A stretch of DNA of 64,000 nucleotides, taken from the NCBI RefSeq assembly GCF_954871325.1, contig NC_088776.1, positions 60,722,954 to 60,786,953 on the forward strand, read 5' to 3'. This DNA comes from Gordionus sp. m RMFG-2023. Its lineage: Eukaryota > Nematomorpha > Gordioida > Chordodea > Parachordodidae. The position numbers and the translations under genes are program-made. Positions 28,080-39,225 of the stretch are shown here, in pieces (the first letter of the stretch is position 1; the number at the start of each line of letters is the position of its first letter). The notes below the pieces were generated by a model. That model saw only the letters and a program-made list of their open reading frames with translations. It was not told the origin of the DNA and did no database searches.

Positions 28080-28400
28080 ACGACAATGTTAACTCAGTTA
28101 TAAAAAGGTAGTAAGAATTTTTATAAAGGCCATGACAGAACTACTGCATATTTTTCCATTAATAAAGTTGATGAAACATACTGCACATTCAAGTTTGAAC
28201 ATTCCTGTAAATAATCATGAAAGCTTCTCAGAGAATCAGATAAAGTAATATTTATAATAACTCCTAGTGAAGTGAAAATGCTTATATTTGTTAAAAAATA
28301 GGCAGAGGTGGCAGGGATTGTGGTAGTGGTGATATAAATATCATTTGGAGGCAAAGGGGTGAAAAAAAAATAAACATATAAATATAAAACATAAATAAAC
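28080..28400 (+). other. Putative 3' untranslated region of the 27.9-kb exon
   Basis: Moderately GC-enriched sequence continues past the stop codon to two AATAAA hexamers near 28,368 and 28,393. The 77-codon minus-strand frame at 28,121-28,354 is most simply the antisense of this region; it has low complexity at its start and no domain. Confidence 0.3.
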
Positions 28401-28747
28401 CTCCAGTGGAGTTAATTTCAAGGTAGATTATTTTGGCTAACAGTTAGAACGGGCAAGGCTTTTGTTTATTCGTCATTATTTTCTTTGCTTATCTTTAATA
28501 GATTCATGATATTTTCTAGCAATGTGCGGGATTAAGGTTGGGTTAGCCTAGACAAATAAGGAAATCAGGCAAAATAAATAAACATTATTTTTAAATAAAA
28601 CGAACATTAAAATTCTGTAAACAGTAGATGGGTCAATATTAGATGCATATATCTAGTAGTTGGAAAGATATCATCAAAAAAATTGGATGGGGGGGGGGCA
28701 GAAATATTAAATTTATAATATATGAAGGGGAAATCTTTGATTTACCA

Positions 28748-28838
28748 ATTAGTCTACGGGTAAAATATAATACTTTCGAAAAATTTTAACATAATACTAA
28801 CATTTAACATAAAAAAATCCTAATATAGGTTCAAGCCT
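28748..28838 (+). repeat. Possible tRNA-derived SINE head with a good B box
   Basis: ATTAGTCTACGGGTAAAAT (28,748-28,766) resembles a tRNA A box, and GGTTCAAGCCT (28,828-28,838) is a near-consensus B box. The spacing is longer than in a tRNA gene, so an intact tRNA is excluded. A diverged relative of the first half lies at 17,021. Transcription by RNA polymerase III is inference. Confidence 0.35.
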
Positions 28839-28839
28839 A

Positions 28840-29020
28840 CAATATTTGGAAAAAATTTCCAAGCAAAGATCTTAATAATTTAAAAAGATTTTCTCAAGCT
28901 CATTTCAATCCCTAATATTTTTTGAAAACCAAGCCAATATTAATTTTGAGAAATATTTTTTAAGCCTAGTCCAACCCATAATAATTTTGAAAAAATTTTC
29001 CCAAGCCTAGAGATATTAAA
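28840..29020. repeat. Degenerate tandem repeats with AAGCCTAG-type motif
   Basis: Several diverged units of roughly 40-50 bases, each combining an AATTTTGAAAAAAATTTCCC-like stretch with CAAGCC or AAGCCTAG and in part CCAACCC, occur in a row. Isolated related units recur at about 30,115-30,140. It looks like an old minisatellite, possibly the tail of the SINE-like unit just upstream. Confidence 0.45.
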
Positions 29021-29606
29021 TTTATTGAAACAACTCAGTTATGAATTTCTATATAAAATATTAATAATTTGTAATATTTAGTAAATAATATACTATTTTG
29101 ACAATTGGTTTTTACATGGCCTCCTACATTTTCACTAATTTTGAAAAATATCATGTGAATTGGTAATAAAAGAAAATGAGAAAGCCTGAACAAAGCACTT
29201 ATTAGAGAATCATGATAAAATAAGGTCTGCCCTAATATTTTTTATGTTTTTTTTTACATTTTAAACTAATGGGTAATCAGATATATACCCTTCATGTGAT
29301 GATAAATCAATTAAAAATTTAACCATCTTAGGTGTGAAAAAATTTTAAATATTAAGACTGGGCATGGAACCTCAAAATTAATATTAGCTTGCACTTGACA
29401 TGGGAATATCTTTTATATATTTTTAAGGTTGAGCTGGTAAATGAATAAAAATCTCATTCCCTATCATTTTTGATGGGCTTTCTTAATAATTTGTGATATT
29501 TAATAAATAATGTATTACTTTCCTATGTATAAACATTGGTATAAACTCTAGACTTGATCAATGGACATGGGAATATTTTTTACAAATTATTAAGGGTAGC
29601 TGGGCT

Positions 29607-30030
29607 CAGCGTCTACATGAGCGTGAGGGTAGGAACAGTGTGCATCCTATTTTTTTTACATGGGTAGGGTGTGGGCTGCTTTAATGGTGGTAAGATAAAT
29701 TTTTTGAGGGGTTATCTATTAAATTTCTAAATAAATCTTTCTGCTATCATTTCAGCAAGCTCATAATGCATAATAATCATTGTAAATAATTTAGGTTTTA
29801 ATTGAATTTATTATCTGAAAAATAAATTTTTAAGATTCACATTTGTAATAGAGATAGATTAATTTAAGTTATCCTTTATAAATTCTCTGAAAAGAGTATG
29901 AATAAATTTAAAAGCTAAAAATAATAATAAGAAGACACCGCCGCCAAAGGTGGCCAATTTTTTTAGGGGGGCAGGCAAAGGTTTTAGAAGGGGATTTGCA
30001 TCCAGAGAAAATCCTGTCATGTAGACGCTG
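29607..30030. mobile_element. MITE with CAGCGTCTACATGA ends, copy 2
   Basis: A 424-bp element with exact 14-bp terminal inverted repeats CAGCGTCTACATGA. Flanks GCTGGGCT (29,599-29,606) and GCTGGACT (30,031-30,038) match 7/8, supporting an 8-bp target duplication and hAT affiliation. Subterminal regions are G-rich on the plus strand and there is no coding sequence. It is clearly related to 24,380-24,804. Confidence 0.8.
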
Positions 30031-30166
30031 GCTGGACTTAATTAACTTTTTTATATTTATATGCTTCCTTAATTATATGCTTCCTAATATTGTACTTCCT
30101 ACATTTGCATTAATTTTGAAAAAAATTCCCAAGCCTAGAGATATAAAATATTAATAATTTGTAATA

Positions 30167-30370
30167 AGTAAATAATGTATTACTTTTTGGTTTTAATATG
30201 GCCTCCCATAGTTGCATAGAAAATTTAAGTTATAGGATTATCTGTTTTTATAAAATAAATAAAAAGAAATCATCAATAGTAAATAATGTATTACTTTTTG
30301 GTTTTAATATGGCCTCCTACAGTTAGAAAATTTCTGTTATAGGATCATCTGTTTGTATAAAATAAATAAA
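30167..30370 (+). repeat. Direct repeat pair, period about 111 bp
   Basis: The block starting AGTAAATAATGTATTAC at 30,167 recurs at 30,278, and both copies run through ATATGGCCTCC to ATAAAATAAATAAA. More diverged relatives lie near 29,080-29,130 and 29,500-29,530, so the whole 29.0-30.4 kb stretch appears built from one reused unit interrupted by the MITE. Confidence 0.75.
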
Positions 30371-30402
30371 TTAATTAAACAAAAAATAAATAAATACACA
30401 CC

Positions 30403-30471
30403 GATGACATAACGTAACGATGACATGACGTAGCGATGACATGACCACGATGACGTAGTGAGGACATCGGA
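30403..30471 (+). repeat. 16-bp minisatellite, about four units
   Basis: Units CGATGACATAACGTAA (30,403), CGATGACATGACGTAG (30,419), CGATGACATGACCA (30,435) and CGATGACGTAGTG (30,449) follow head to tail and end near GGACATCGG. It is much more GC-rich than its surroundings. Each unit contains a TGACGT-like core, which is also the core of CREB/ATF sites; any regulatory role is speculation. Confidence 0.8.
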
Positions 30472-32029
30472 AAATTATAATATAGACATCCAAATCTAGA
30501 TATAAATGTAAAACAAAAATAATATTTGTATATATATCAAAAAATTATATTAAAATTTTGTTATTTATTGTGTCTTATTATAATCTTAAATTAGGCAGGA
30601 ACATAAATGTACATTCATTTTTTATTTATATTAAGTTTACATTCTATAAAGTATTATTAAATTAAAAAATCTTAACAAATTTTTATCGATTATTACTAGT
30701 TATCACTTATTTTTCAAAAAAATTATTAGTTATTTTAACTTTAAGTACAAACTTTTATTAAAAAACAAATTTGTTTTTGTGGAAAACCAAATTTAAATTT
30801 AAAAATAGACAAAATTAAATTATAATGTAGCAATTTTTAAATTAATTTATTGTCACTCTTTAAGTACACAAAATTTATTTTTTTTAATTATTTATTTTAA
30901 ATGTTTATAAATTTTTGCCCAATGTAGTTTTATACAATTTTATCTAAATTATAGAAATAAAATTTTTAGAAGATGATTAATTATTTTTTGATATTTTAAT
31001 AAAATAATTTGCTTTAGGAATTTTTATTCCATCTCTTTAAAATAATCATAAAAATATATTGATTTCATTATAATTAAAAATATTAATAATACAATAAGCT
31101 CTCCGAAATTCATGCATAAATATTATAATAGAAAAGTTTTCTACTTTTTTATTAAAATTAGATTTTTTTCCAGAACTCTTTCCAACACTTTTTTATTTTC
31201 AAAGGGGAATTAATTAAATTTTACTTTTATAACACCTCGATAAAATTTTATTATAAATTACCTATTTTGATATTATAACTTTTCGTTTTATCTTTTAAAT
31301 GGCTATAAACATTTTACATATTTCATAAAATAACAAGAAGGAAAAATTATCAATTAATATATATAAACTAAAAAATAAATGCATAAAATACGATAACACA
31401 CATATTAATTTAGTCAGAATAAATTAAAATCTTGGTCTTCTTCTTACTAATGAAAAAGCAATTAGACATCACTCTTTTTCTTTGTTATAGATAAATCTTT
31501 AGATTTTACAAGAAAATTTCTTTTAAATTGCAAATATTCCAAGTGGCTAAATTTTGCAAAAAAATAAACTATGTAATATTTTTTGAAAAGTGTATATATT
31601 TGTTGTGATGTCCAAATTGATCGATATCTATTAACTAATTGCGATCTATTATATAAAAGAGTGATTTTTTTTAATTCTTTATATTATATTAACTTTAACC
31701 TTGCGGACTCGTTTTATAAAATTAACTCAATAATTTGACATAAATTACTTGTAGATTTTGTAAACTACTATAAACTTAGAAAATTATTGTACTTATTATT
31801 TAAAAAATATTTTTAATAAAATTATTATATAAAGTTTAGTATCTGTTTTTCTCATTTTTTGCCAACCTTGACATGGGGCAGTAGCTATCGTTGTAAATTT
31901 CTTTGTAAATTAAAATTTTATTAAAACATAATTTCATATTTCTAAAAATAAAATAATTAAATTATATTTAAAAAAAAATAAGAATAAAATTTTAACCAAT
32001 ATTGAACTTATTTTTTAAAAAAATAACAG
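30472..32029. other. AT-rich sequence upstream of the gypsy fossil
   Basis: No terminal repeat matching the far side of the gypsy element (37.1 kb onward) could be recognised here by eye, and no gene is seen. An LTR may be missing or too diverged. Confidence 0.5.
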
Positions 32030-34130
32030 CACAGATGAAGATAACGCCACGACCTTAGTTTATAATTTACCAGATGACATATTTTCAGAATTACAATCGA
32101 AATGCACTGAGTCTGATCTCAAGAAATCGTCGATACTCATCAACAAACTTAAATTATTACAGCCTTCCAAGATTCGAAAATTTTTTTAGCGATTCAATGC
32201 AGCGGTTCAAAAAGAGAGAGAAAGTTTTTTAGATTGGGTTAACCGTATTTGTCAACTCAATATGGACTGCAACTTTATCGGCTAGACATGGTTTTAGAAA
32301 AAATAAAGGTATCAAGCTCTTCTAAGGAAATTAAATACAGAATTAAATATTTACTCATTTTAGATGACATTATAAAGGTAGGCAAATAATTAGACGAAAC
32401 AGATATCGAAACATCTATACATAAGGTTGTTATCAAAGAAAATACACAATCTGATCTAAAACATTTAGAGGAAACAAGACAAGGTAAGAAAGTTTATGAA
32501 ATAAAACCTACTAATATTAGATATGACAACACCTAGATGATGCCATATGTTGAGAGCAACAGATATCATGATAATAATTACACCCATCAGTTTAGACAAT
32601 TATGGCAGACTCGACCATATTATGGCAACATAAGATTCAACAACCAAAATAACTATCATTTTCCAGACGAAATTATGCTAGATTTTGTGATCAAAATAGA
32701 TGGGATACTTTTTATATTCCTTTCAATAATCACAACACAAGAGATAACAATAATAATAATTTTATATTAACAACAAAGAACATAATAATAATAACAAGCC
32801 TTTTAATGATTTCAAAAACCACAACAGATTTGACAACACCAGACAACCGTTTCAAAATTTTAGAGATTATGATAGATCTAACGTGCACCAACAATTTTAC
32901 GATCGTGACAATAAAAATTACATGAATCATAATCCTAGACACCAAGTTTATTCAAATAAAATTAATACAGTTGATATAGAAGAGATCGAAGACGACAAAA
33001 TCACATCAATCGATAAGAAAGATTATAATTTATTAAATATTGATAAAAATAAGTAGAAAAAAAAGTACAAAATGTTAAAGATGACGCATACATGGTGAAC
33101 ATCAAAATTAATAACATCTTGACTTCACTACAAGTGGATAAGGGCACGAAATTTACAATTCTACCAAAGAATATGATTGAGAAAGTGGGCATAAAAAACA
33201 TTACGAAGTCATACATTCAGTTATCTGGTTACGACGGCAAGACCATACAAGTGATAGGCTCAACACGACTGAATGTAGAATACGAAGGAAGTTTTCAAAT
33301 TTTAGATGCATTAATAGTAAACAGTAACAAGATTCCTTTATTAGGAAGATCTTGGTTAAAACATTTTAAAAAACATACTTAAAAGATTTATAGGCTTAAT
33401 TGACACGGATCATAAAAACGATTTGGCGGAATTAATATCCAATTGTAAGTCTAAATTAAATAATAAACCTGTTATAAAAACGCAAGTCAGGTTACGACTA
33501 AAGTCAAATGCTAAGCCAAAAATTATACCACCGAAAAGGGTTCCTAATTCTAGAGTAGATATTATAACTAAAGAATTAAATACCTGGCTGGAAAACAAAA
33601 TCATTGAGCCGGTAAAAGACATTAGATGGGCGAGTCCACTCACACCAGTTTTTAAAAACAATAATAGTCTCAGATTGTGCGCCGACTTTAAAGACACAGT
33701 TAACCCAGCGCTTGAAGATTTCAAATATCACATCCCTACAATTAACGATTTGATTGCCAAGTTAGCTGGAGGAAAAAATTTAGTAATATTGATTTTAAAC
33801 AAGCCTTCCTGCAAATTCCTATTCACAAAGACTATAGAGATTTGCTAACTATATCCACGCATAAAGGATACTTCAGATACACGAGACTTCCGTTCGGACT
33901 CAGCCATATTCCAACAGACTATGGAACAGGTTTTCGGAGATTTAATTATATTTTACATTGACGACTTGTTAATTATAGGTGATAACGATGAGATGCATTT
34001 GGAGAACATTAAAAAAGTATTCGAAAAGATCATCAAGTATAGATTAACCCCCAATTTCTACAAAGTTTATTTATGCAAGATAAAATACGATTTTTGGGAC
34101 ATGATATAGACAAACATGGTATGCATCCCA
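32030..34130 (+). mobile_element. Ty3/gypsy retroelement fossil: gag, protease and reverse transcriptase part
   Basis: The order of parts is that of the gypsy (Metaviridae) family. A gag-like region lies at about 32,030-33,060 with an Asn-rich tail; a retropepsin-like region at about 33,090-33,380 includes LLGRSWL near its end; and a reverse transcriptase region at about 33,420-34,110 holds the YIDD box. Sequence is notably less AT-rich than the background. The element is broken, with at least half a dozen breaks across this part and the integrase part, and is cut by a hAT insertion at 34,131. Terminal repeats were not found. It looks old, but less eroded than the duplicated segments. Confidence 0.85.
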
Positions 34131-34409
34131 CAGTGGCGTATCCAAGATCCTATGGGGGGTAAAAAAATATGAGGGCGTCCCTAAACCCCTTTAGCTGGCC
34201 TTCGACCGTGTCTTATGTTTTACTTTACTATTAAATTATTCATAAAATATTTATATATTTTTAACTTTTATTTACTAATTTGTGCCTAATGATATTACAA
34301 GCCTATTTTTTATTATTTTAAGTTAGGTATGTTATATTTAATAAAGTTATTTTTAAATGTAAAGTTTAAATATAATTTAATGACATTTAAAATTTGCTTT
34401 AAAATCTAG

Positions 34410-34513
34410 CCTCTGCTTAAATTATCATACAATATAAGTAGAATAAATTTTTTTATTGAAACCTCTGCTTAAATTATCATACAATATAAGTAGAATAAAT
34501 TTTTTTATTGAAA
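34410..34513. repeat. Perfect 52-bp tandem duplication inside the hAT element
   Basis: The unit begins CCTCTGCTTAAATTATC at 34,410 and repeats without change at 34,462. Identity between the copies implies it arose late, after the element inserted or shortly before. It lies in the non-coding subterminal part, between the terminus and the transposase C-terminus. Confidence 0.9.
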
Positions 34514-34625
34514 ATACTACAGTGTATAAAATATTGACTAAAAAATAATTTAAAAAGCAAGTTTTTATAACTTCTATCAAATACAATATTATCAAAAATT
34601 AAACACTATAACTAAAATGTAATTT

Positions 34626-35899
34626 TTATTTTCGTGTAGATGTTGCCAATTCATCTAGAATTTCGTACGACGTTGGAACTAAATCTCTATGAATATTTAA
34701 CATAGCTAATCCATTTAGACGAGATTCTGAAGTAGTACTTAGTAAAAATGTCTTCAGCCTTCTCAAGTTTGAAAATGTATTTTCATTCGTGCATGTTGTA
34801 ATAGGCAAACATGCAAGAATATAAAATAACTTCAAAATATCTGGAAATTGAGCCAAGATATCTTTACAACGATTTAGCGCATCAATGGGCTCAGGTAAAA
34901 TAGTTAAACATAATAAATATTTATACCATAATTCAAATTGGCAGATTAAATTTATCTCCAAATAATATCGTAAGAATAAAATTTCGCTAAATATTTATTT
35001 TATCAATCGTGGCATTAGAAAATGAAGAGGGATCTTTGGGCAATAAAACTTGAAGATGTGCAAAGACTTGTTTTTTATCTAAAAATCTTACTTTTATTTG
35101 TGATAAAAAAGTGTCCAAGAATGGGATAAAAATAGATATTTTATAATAATCTTCAGTTGACAATATTTAAACATCTCATTAATTGCCTTGGTGCTAGACG
35201 AGGTTTAATTATAGATATATCATAAAATTGAGCCTTCGATTCAATATCTACATAAATATTATGAAAATATTCATCGACATTCGTTCTAATTTTATCCACC
35301 TGTTCTTATATATTTTCTGCCAAATCAATTACCTGAACCAAATCTAAATTTGATTTTTGTAGATTTCTACAAAGTATTGAACTATAGGAAAATAATATAT
35401 TGATGCAACTAGCAGTAATGATAAACTCTGATTGATCAATTGAATTCAATAATGATATCGGTTCTGACGACACATTACTATCTTGCCATTTAGTAATTTT
35501 ATGTAAAGATATTCTTATCATCTCTTCGATTTCTATAAATGCCGAAACTGAATCATGACGTAAAACCCATCGTAGGGCACATTTTTTTAACTTTCTTACG
35601 ATGTGTTTCTGCTGATTCATTAATAGAGTTCGATTTAAAACATCTGAACGTTTGGGATATTTAAAAAAATCATAAATTTTGGATATAATGGCTAAAAATA
35701 TTTTTAATTTATTTTATTTTAAAAGTTAAAATACCCATGGAATTGCGTATAGAAGGTAGAGCACATGAAATTGCCAAATTCAACGAATGAGATGCACAAT
35801 GAACATATATAGTGGAGGGATATTTTTTAAAATATGTGCTATGACACCATTTAAATGGCCACTCATAGCCGGGGCACCATCATAACCTTGTCCTCGCAT
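34626..35899 (-). pseudogene. ZMYM1-like hAT transposase, C-terminal two-thirds, broken
   Basis: Read from high to low coordinates. A block at about 35,825-35,899 carries the family motif GQGYDGAPAMSG, part of the RNase H-like catalytic core. A 104-codon frame at 35,306-35,620 includes ALRWVLRHDSVSAF, matching the usual TRW-type region. A 111-codon frame at 34,626-34,961 holds the hATC dimerisation domain (CTNENTFSNLRRLKTFL). These frames are separated by stops and shifts near 35,000-35,300 and 35,640-35,820, so no functional protein is possible. The family normally spans about 600-800 residues; the N-terminus is lost to the gap. Confidence 0.8.
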
Positions 35900-36082
35900 C
35901 AATTTAAATTTAACATATATTTCTCTAAATTTATCAAAATTGTTTGGGCGAGGGCCTCCCCTCTCATATCCACAACTGGTAAATATTGTAAAAATTCTTC
36001 TAATATTTGTATATCACCTATGATGTATAATTTTTTTTTTATCAATAAAATTATAAGCTTACATCTCCATTTTTGATAGATC

Positions 36083-36092
36083 NNNNNNNNNN
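36083..36092. other. Assembly gap (10 N)
   Basis: Ten N bases join a hAT interior to a gypsy integrase region. The 5' half of the hAT transposase, its second terminus and the gypsy segment between reverse transcriptase and integrase are absent. Either the gap stands for several kilobases or an internal deletion occurred. Confidence 0.95.
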
Positions 36093-37110
36093 TGAAAAAA
36101 AATACTCTAAACGACAAAGATTTAAGTCAGATAAAATTGAGTTTAACAGGAGAAAAACCTTGGAAAATCAAATATGATTCCTATAAAAAAATACAAAAAG
36201 AATTGTCAATTGTTGATGATTGTATTATGAGGGAAAACAGGGCCGTAATTCCTTATAAATTACGGAGTAAAATTATAAATTTATTGCATGCCGGACATCA
36301 AAGTCGGGACAAGAGAAATCTTGGGCTCGGGTATTTATATGGTGGCATGGTATGGGCAGTGATATTGAACGGATTACCAGGAAATGCGTTCCTTGTAATA
36401 CCTGTGCCCCTATGCCCCGTAAAGAAGTAGGGCAAGTTTGGCCTAGATCAAAGATACCTTGGGAACGTATCCACATTGATTTCTTTGACCTTAATAAAAA
36501 ATCATATTTTTATTGGTAGATTCATTTTCCAAATGGATTGAAAATGCAGAAGTGCATGGTTATACCACTAAAGTAGTTATCAAAAATTAAGGGAATTATA
36601 TGCCCGATTCGGTTTTCCCGAAACGATAGTGTCTGACAGGGGTCCCGCCTTCATCAGTGATGAGTTCAAACATTTTTGTGCTGAGTGACAGACCCAGCAT
36701 ATTCTTAAGCCGCCGTATCATCTCAGCTCGAATTGACAATCTGAGAAGATGGTAGCAATTGTTAAAAATTAGATTAGGAAGGCTGGTAATCGTAAGGATG
36801 AGGCTTACATGTCTCAATTATATTACCTTAATTCTCGCAAACGAGAGGGGTTCACGCTTGTAGAGTTATTTTTAGGTAGGCGAACACGGGGTCCTTTAGA
36901 TTTATTGAAACCAAAAGGGAAAATTATTACCTCAGTGGGAGTAAAATTAGGGGTAAAATTTTCAGTGTGCCAGAAGGTTTGGGCCAGATTGTTTGATAAT
37001 CGGGAAGTAAGTGGGAAAGAGGTCGGGTAGTAGTAAACCGGGGTTCAAAATTAAGTGAAATTTTGTTAATAACCGGGGTTAATGTGATCCGTCATCACGA
37101 TCACATGAAT
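36093..37110 (+). mobile_element. Ty3/gypsy fossil, integrase part
   Basis: Sequence at about 36,137-36,430 resembles the integrase zinc-binding region, about 36,430-36,720 the integrase core, and 36,809-37,030 the part after the core (LVELFLGRRTRGPLDLL). Orientation and composition fit the reverse transcriptase part at 32.0-34.1 kb, so both are probably one element. It is broken. Minus-strand open frames at 36,273-36,476 and 36,596-36,817 are antisense shadows. No terminal repeat was recognised downstream. Confidence 0.8.
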
Positions 37111-38509
37111 TGGTATAATATCTAGGAACTTGATGCCGCTCTATAGTCTGTATTTCATACCAAAAAGTATCTGGGATGATATTTTTTAGATTATCGATTG
37201 GCTCTAATCAGTAATCATATATATTATCTTGGCAATATATGAATATTATATAATTTATCATTTGTAAAAATTTGTATAATTGATTAGTAATATAGAAGAG
37301 AAAAGATCTTTACTAACATTCTAATTTATATATATGAAATTTATAAAATAATATTGTAAAATAAGTTTAAGTTAATTAGATATGGGTAAAATAAGAAGGG
37401 CTCTAATATTATGAAAAGATATACTCAATTTTTTTGTTTTAATCAACCTTAAAAGTAATTAAACGGTTTATATCCTGTCAGGGTTCATATATAGGTCATA
37501 TTTTATAGGTTGTTCAATTGATACAAGTTTTTATGGTCAATTTCAGTCCAATTTTATAGTTCAATTCAGACAGGTTATTTAAAAAGTTCCTGTTTGATAT
37601 TGTTTGACTTATAAAAATTTTTCGTAATATTGGTGTAAAGAATTTTTGTTTGATATTGTTTGACTTATAAAAACTTTTTCTTGTAAGAAATAAAAATATA
37701 ATAAATAATTAAATTTACAAACTAATCAATTTATTATTCTAATCATCTTGTAAGATGAGGTTGCCCATAAGTTGATGTAATTGGCCCTGTGAATTGCTAT
37801 TAATGAATTTTTATGTGTGTTTTATCTAATAGATGCCAGGATAGATGGTTGTTTAAAAAAAATTTCTTTTTTGAATATGCCATTATTTTTATAGGTCAAT
37901 TAGAGAAGACATGAATAAGGATTGGGGGATATACCTGATTGACCTAATATTTGAATAGAAAAGTTTTATTATTGTGTTAGTAAAAAAAATTTTGTTTGGT
38001 CATGTTTATTTGATTATTCACATTGATATAAAGTTTTTTTTCAATCGGCAGTGTCTGCCAGTTGTTATTTTTTTTATCTGGTTTTATGTTATAGCCAGAC
38101 ATAAAAGTATATATTTGTTGGAAAGAAAATACATTATCAATTTAGCTTTTTATCATGGTGCTTCATAATATATATTGAAAAGAGAATTTTAAACATTTGG
38201 TAAAAAATTTATTTTTGTTAAATATTTTGTTCGCCCAGCCCTGCTGTTGTATATTTTTTTTTCCCTAACTTATTTTTATTTGAAGTTGCCTCTAATTTTG
38301 TAATTAATGTTAAGGAATGAATGGGGATTCACATGACTTGTTTTTGGATAAAATATTTTTCCTTTTTTTTGTGGCATAAATATCATTAGTTTTTTTTACG
38401 GTTACTTATGATAATTTATTTTATTTTATTTTTTTGTGTGTTTGTATTTCACTTATGTATTTTAATAATTTTAAAAAAATATATAAAATACAAATAATGT
38501 AAATATTCC
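37111..38509. other. T-rich sequence with one short direct repeat
   Basis: The 27-mer beginning TGTTTGATATTGTTTGAC occurs at 37,591-37,617 and 37,647-37,673. Related GGTCAATTT/GGTTGTTCAATTG motifs lie upstream. Strand composition is T-rich on the plus strand compared with the rest of the window. The 64-codon frame at 37,974 has no recognised domain. Confidence 0.5.
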
Positions 38510-38885
38510 CCATCAGACTCTTGTCAAGTTAATTATCAAGCCAATGCTTATGGAAGTTTATCCTTTACTCAACCTTTCGGAGCAATGACAACCAAGCCCC
38601 AATTACGATGTATGACGTCAATGTAGATAAATAGAAATCAAATCCCTTTACGCTTTGAATAAGATATGGTATGAGAATTCGTATTAGCCAATTACCGTTC
38701 TAACAATTTACACGAAGATGTCCATATAGAATAGCTTTGTAGACCATGAAAATTCATTATTCTCTTAATATCAGTAATAATCAAGAGGCATAATTATATA
38801 AATATGGAGTAAAAGTAGACATCGGGATATCAGACATTCTTTGCTATGAACATGATATGAAGAAAAATTCTCTACAGGATTAACA
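38510..38885 (+). pseudogene. Decayed coding-like stretch of unknown origin
   Basis: Composition is clearly richer in G+C than the flanks, and one plus-strand frame reads as protein-like over most of its length (for example YGSLSFTQPFGAMTTKPQLR near the left end), with several interruptions. No domain or family was recognised. It may be an old gene copy or a relic of a mobile or viral element; its ends are not marked by repeats. Confidence 0.35.
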
Positions 38886-39039
38886 TTATTACATGAAATT
38901 TTTTATTAGTATGTAATTATTTACATTATTTATTACGCATGCTATTGGCCCATAAAGGGCATGTTGTAAATTGCAAAGTTTTTTTTTAATTTTTAGTTGA
39001 AATGTCAATCATTTTAACTTTGATTTTTTTTAGTTATCA

Positions 39040-39225
39040 TTTTTTATATCGTTTTTTTGAAAAATGATTTTATTCATCATTAATTTTTTATATGAAAAAT
39101 GATAAAACCATTTTTTATGATTATTAGTTTTTTCGATATTAAAATTTATAAAACCATTTTTTGATGATTAAAATTTTTATGGTAAAAGTTATAAAACCAT
39201 TTTTTCATCATTATACTTTTATGAT
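39040..39225. repeat. Degenerate tandem repeat with ATAAAACCATTTTTT core
   Basis: ATAAAACCATTTTTT occurs three times at about 39,102, 39,148 and 39,192, each followed by ATGATTA or ATCATTA, and earlier sequence looks like further diverged units. The period is about 45 bases. Confidence 0.7.

Larger units (their letters stand above)
34131..36082 (-). mobile_element. ZMYM1-like hAT transposon inserted in the gypsy fossil, one end unseen
   Basis: CAGTGGCGTATCCAAG at 34,131 is a typical terminal inverted repeat of this hAT group and begins exactly where gypsy sequence stops. Minus-strand transposase fragments follow in the expected order. The other terminus and the transposase N-terminus are not present before the N gap at 36,083, so the target duplication cannot be checked. 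The terminus resembles that of the short element at 50,136-50,552. Confidence 0.75.

Noticed and set aside
28121-28354. 77-codon minus-strand frame
   Set aside because: Lies antisense to the probable 3' untranslated region of the 27.9-kb exon; starts in Thr/Ile-rich low-complexity sequence.
33410-33724. 104-codon minus-strand frame over the gypsy fossil
   Set aside because: Antisense shadow of the reverse transcriptase region.
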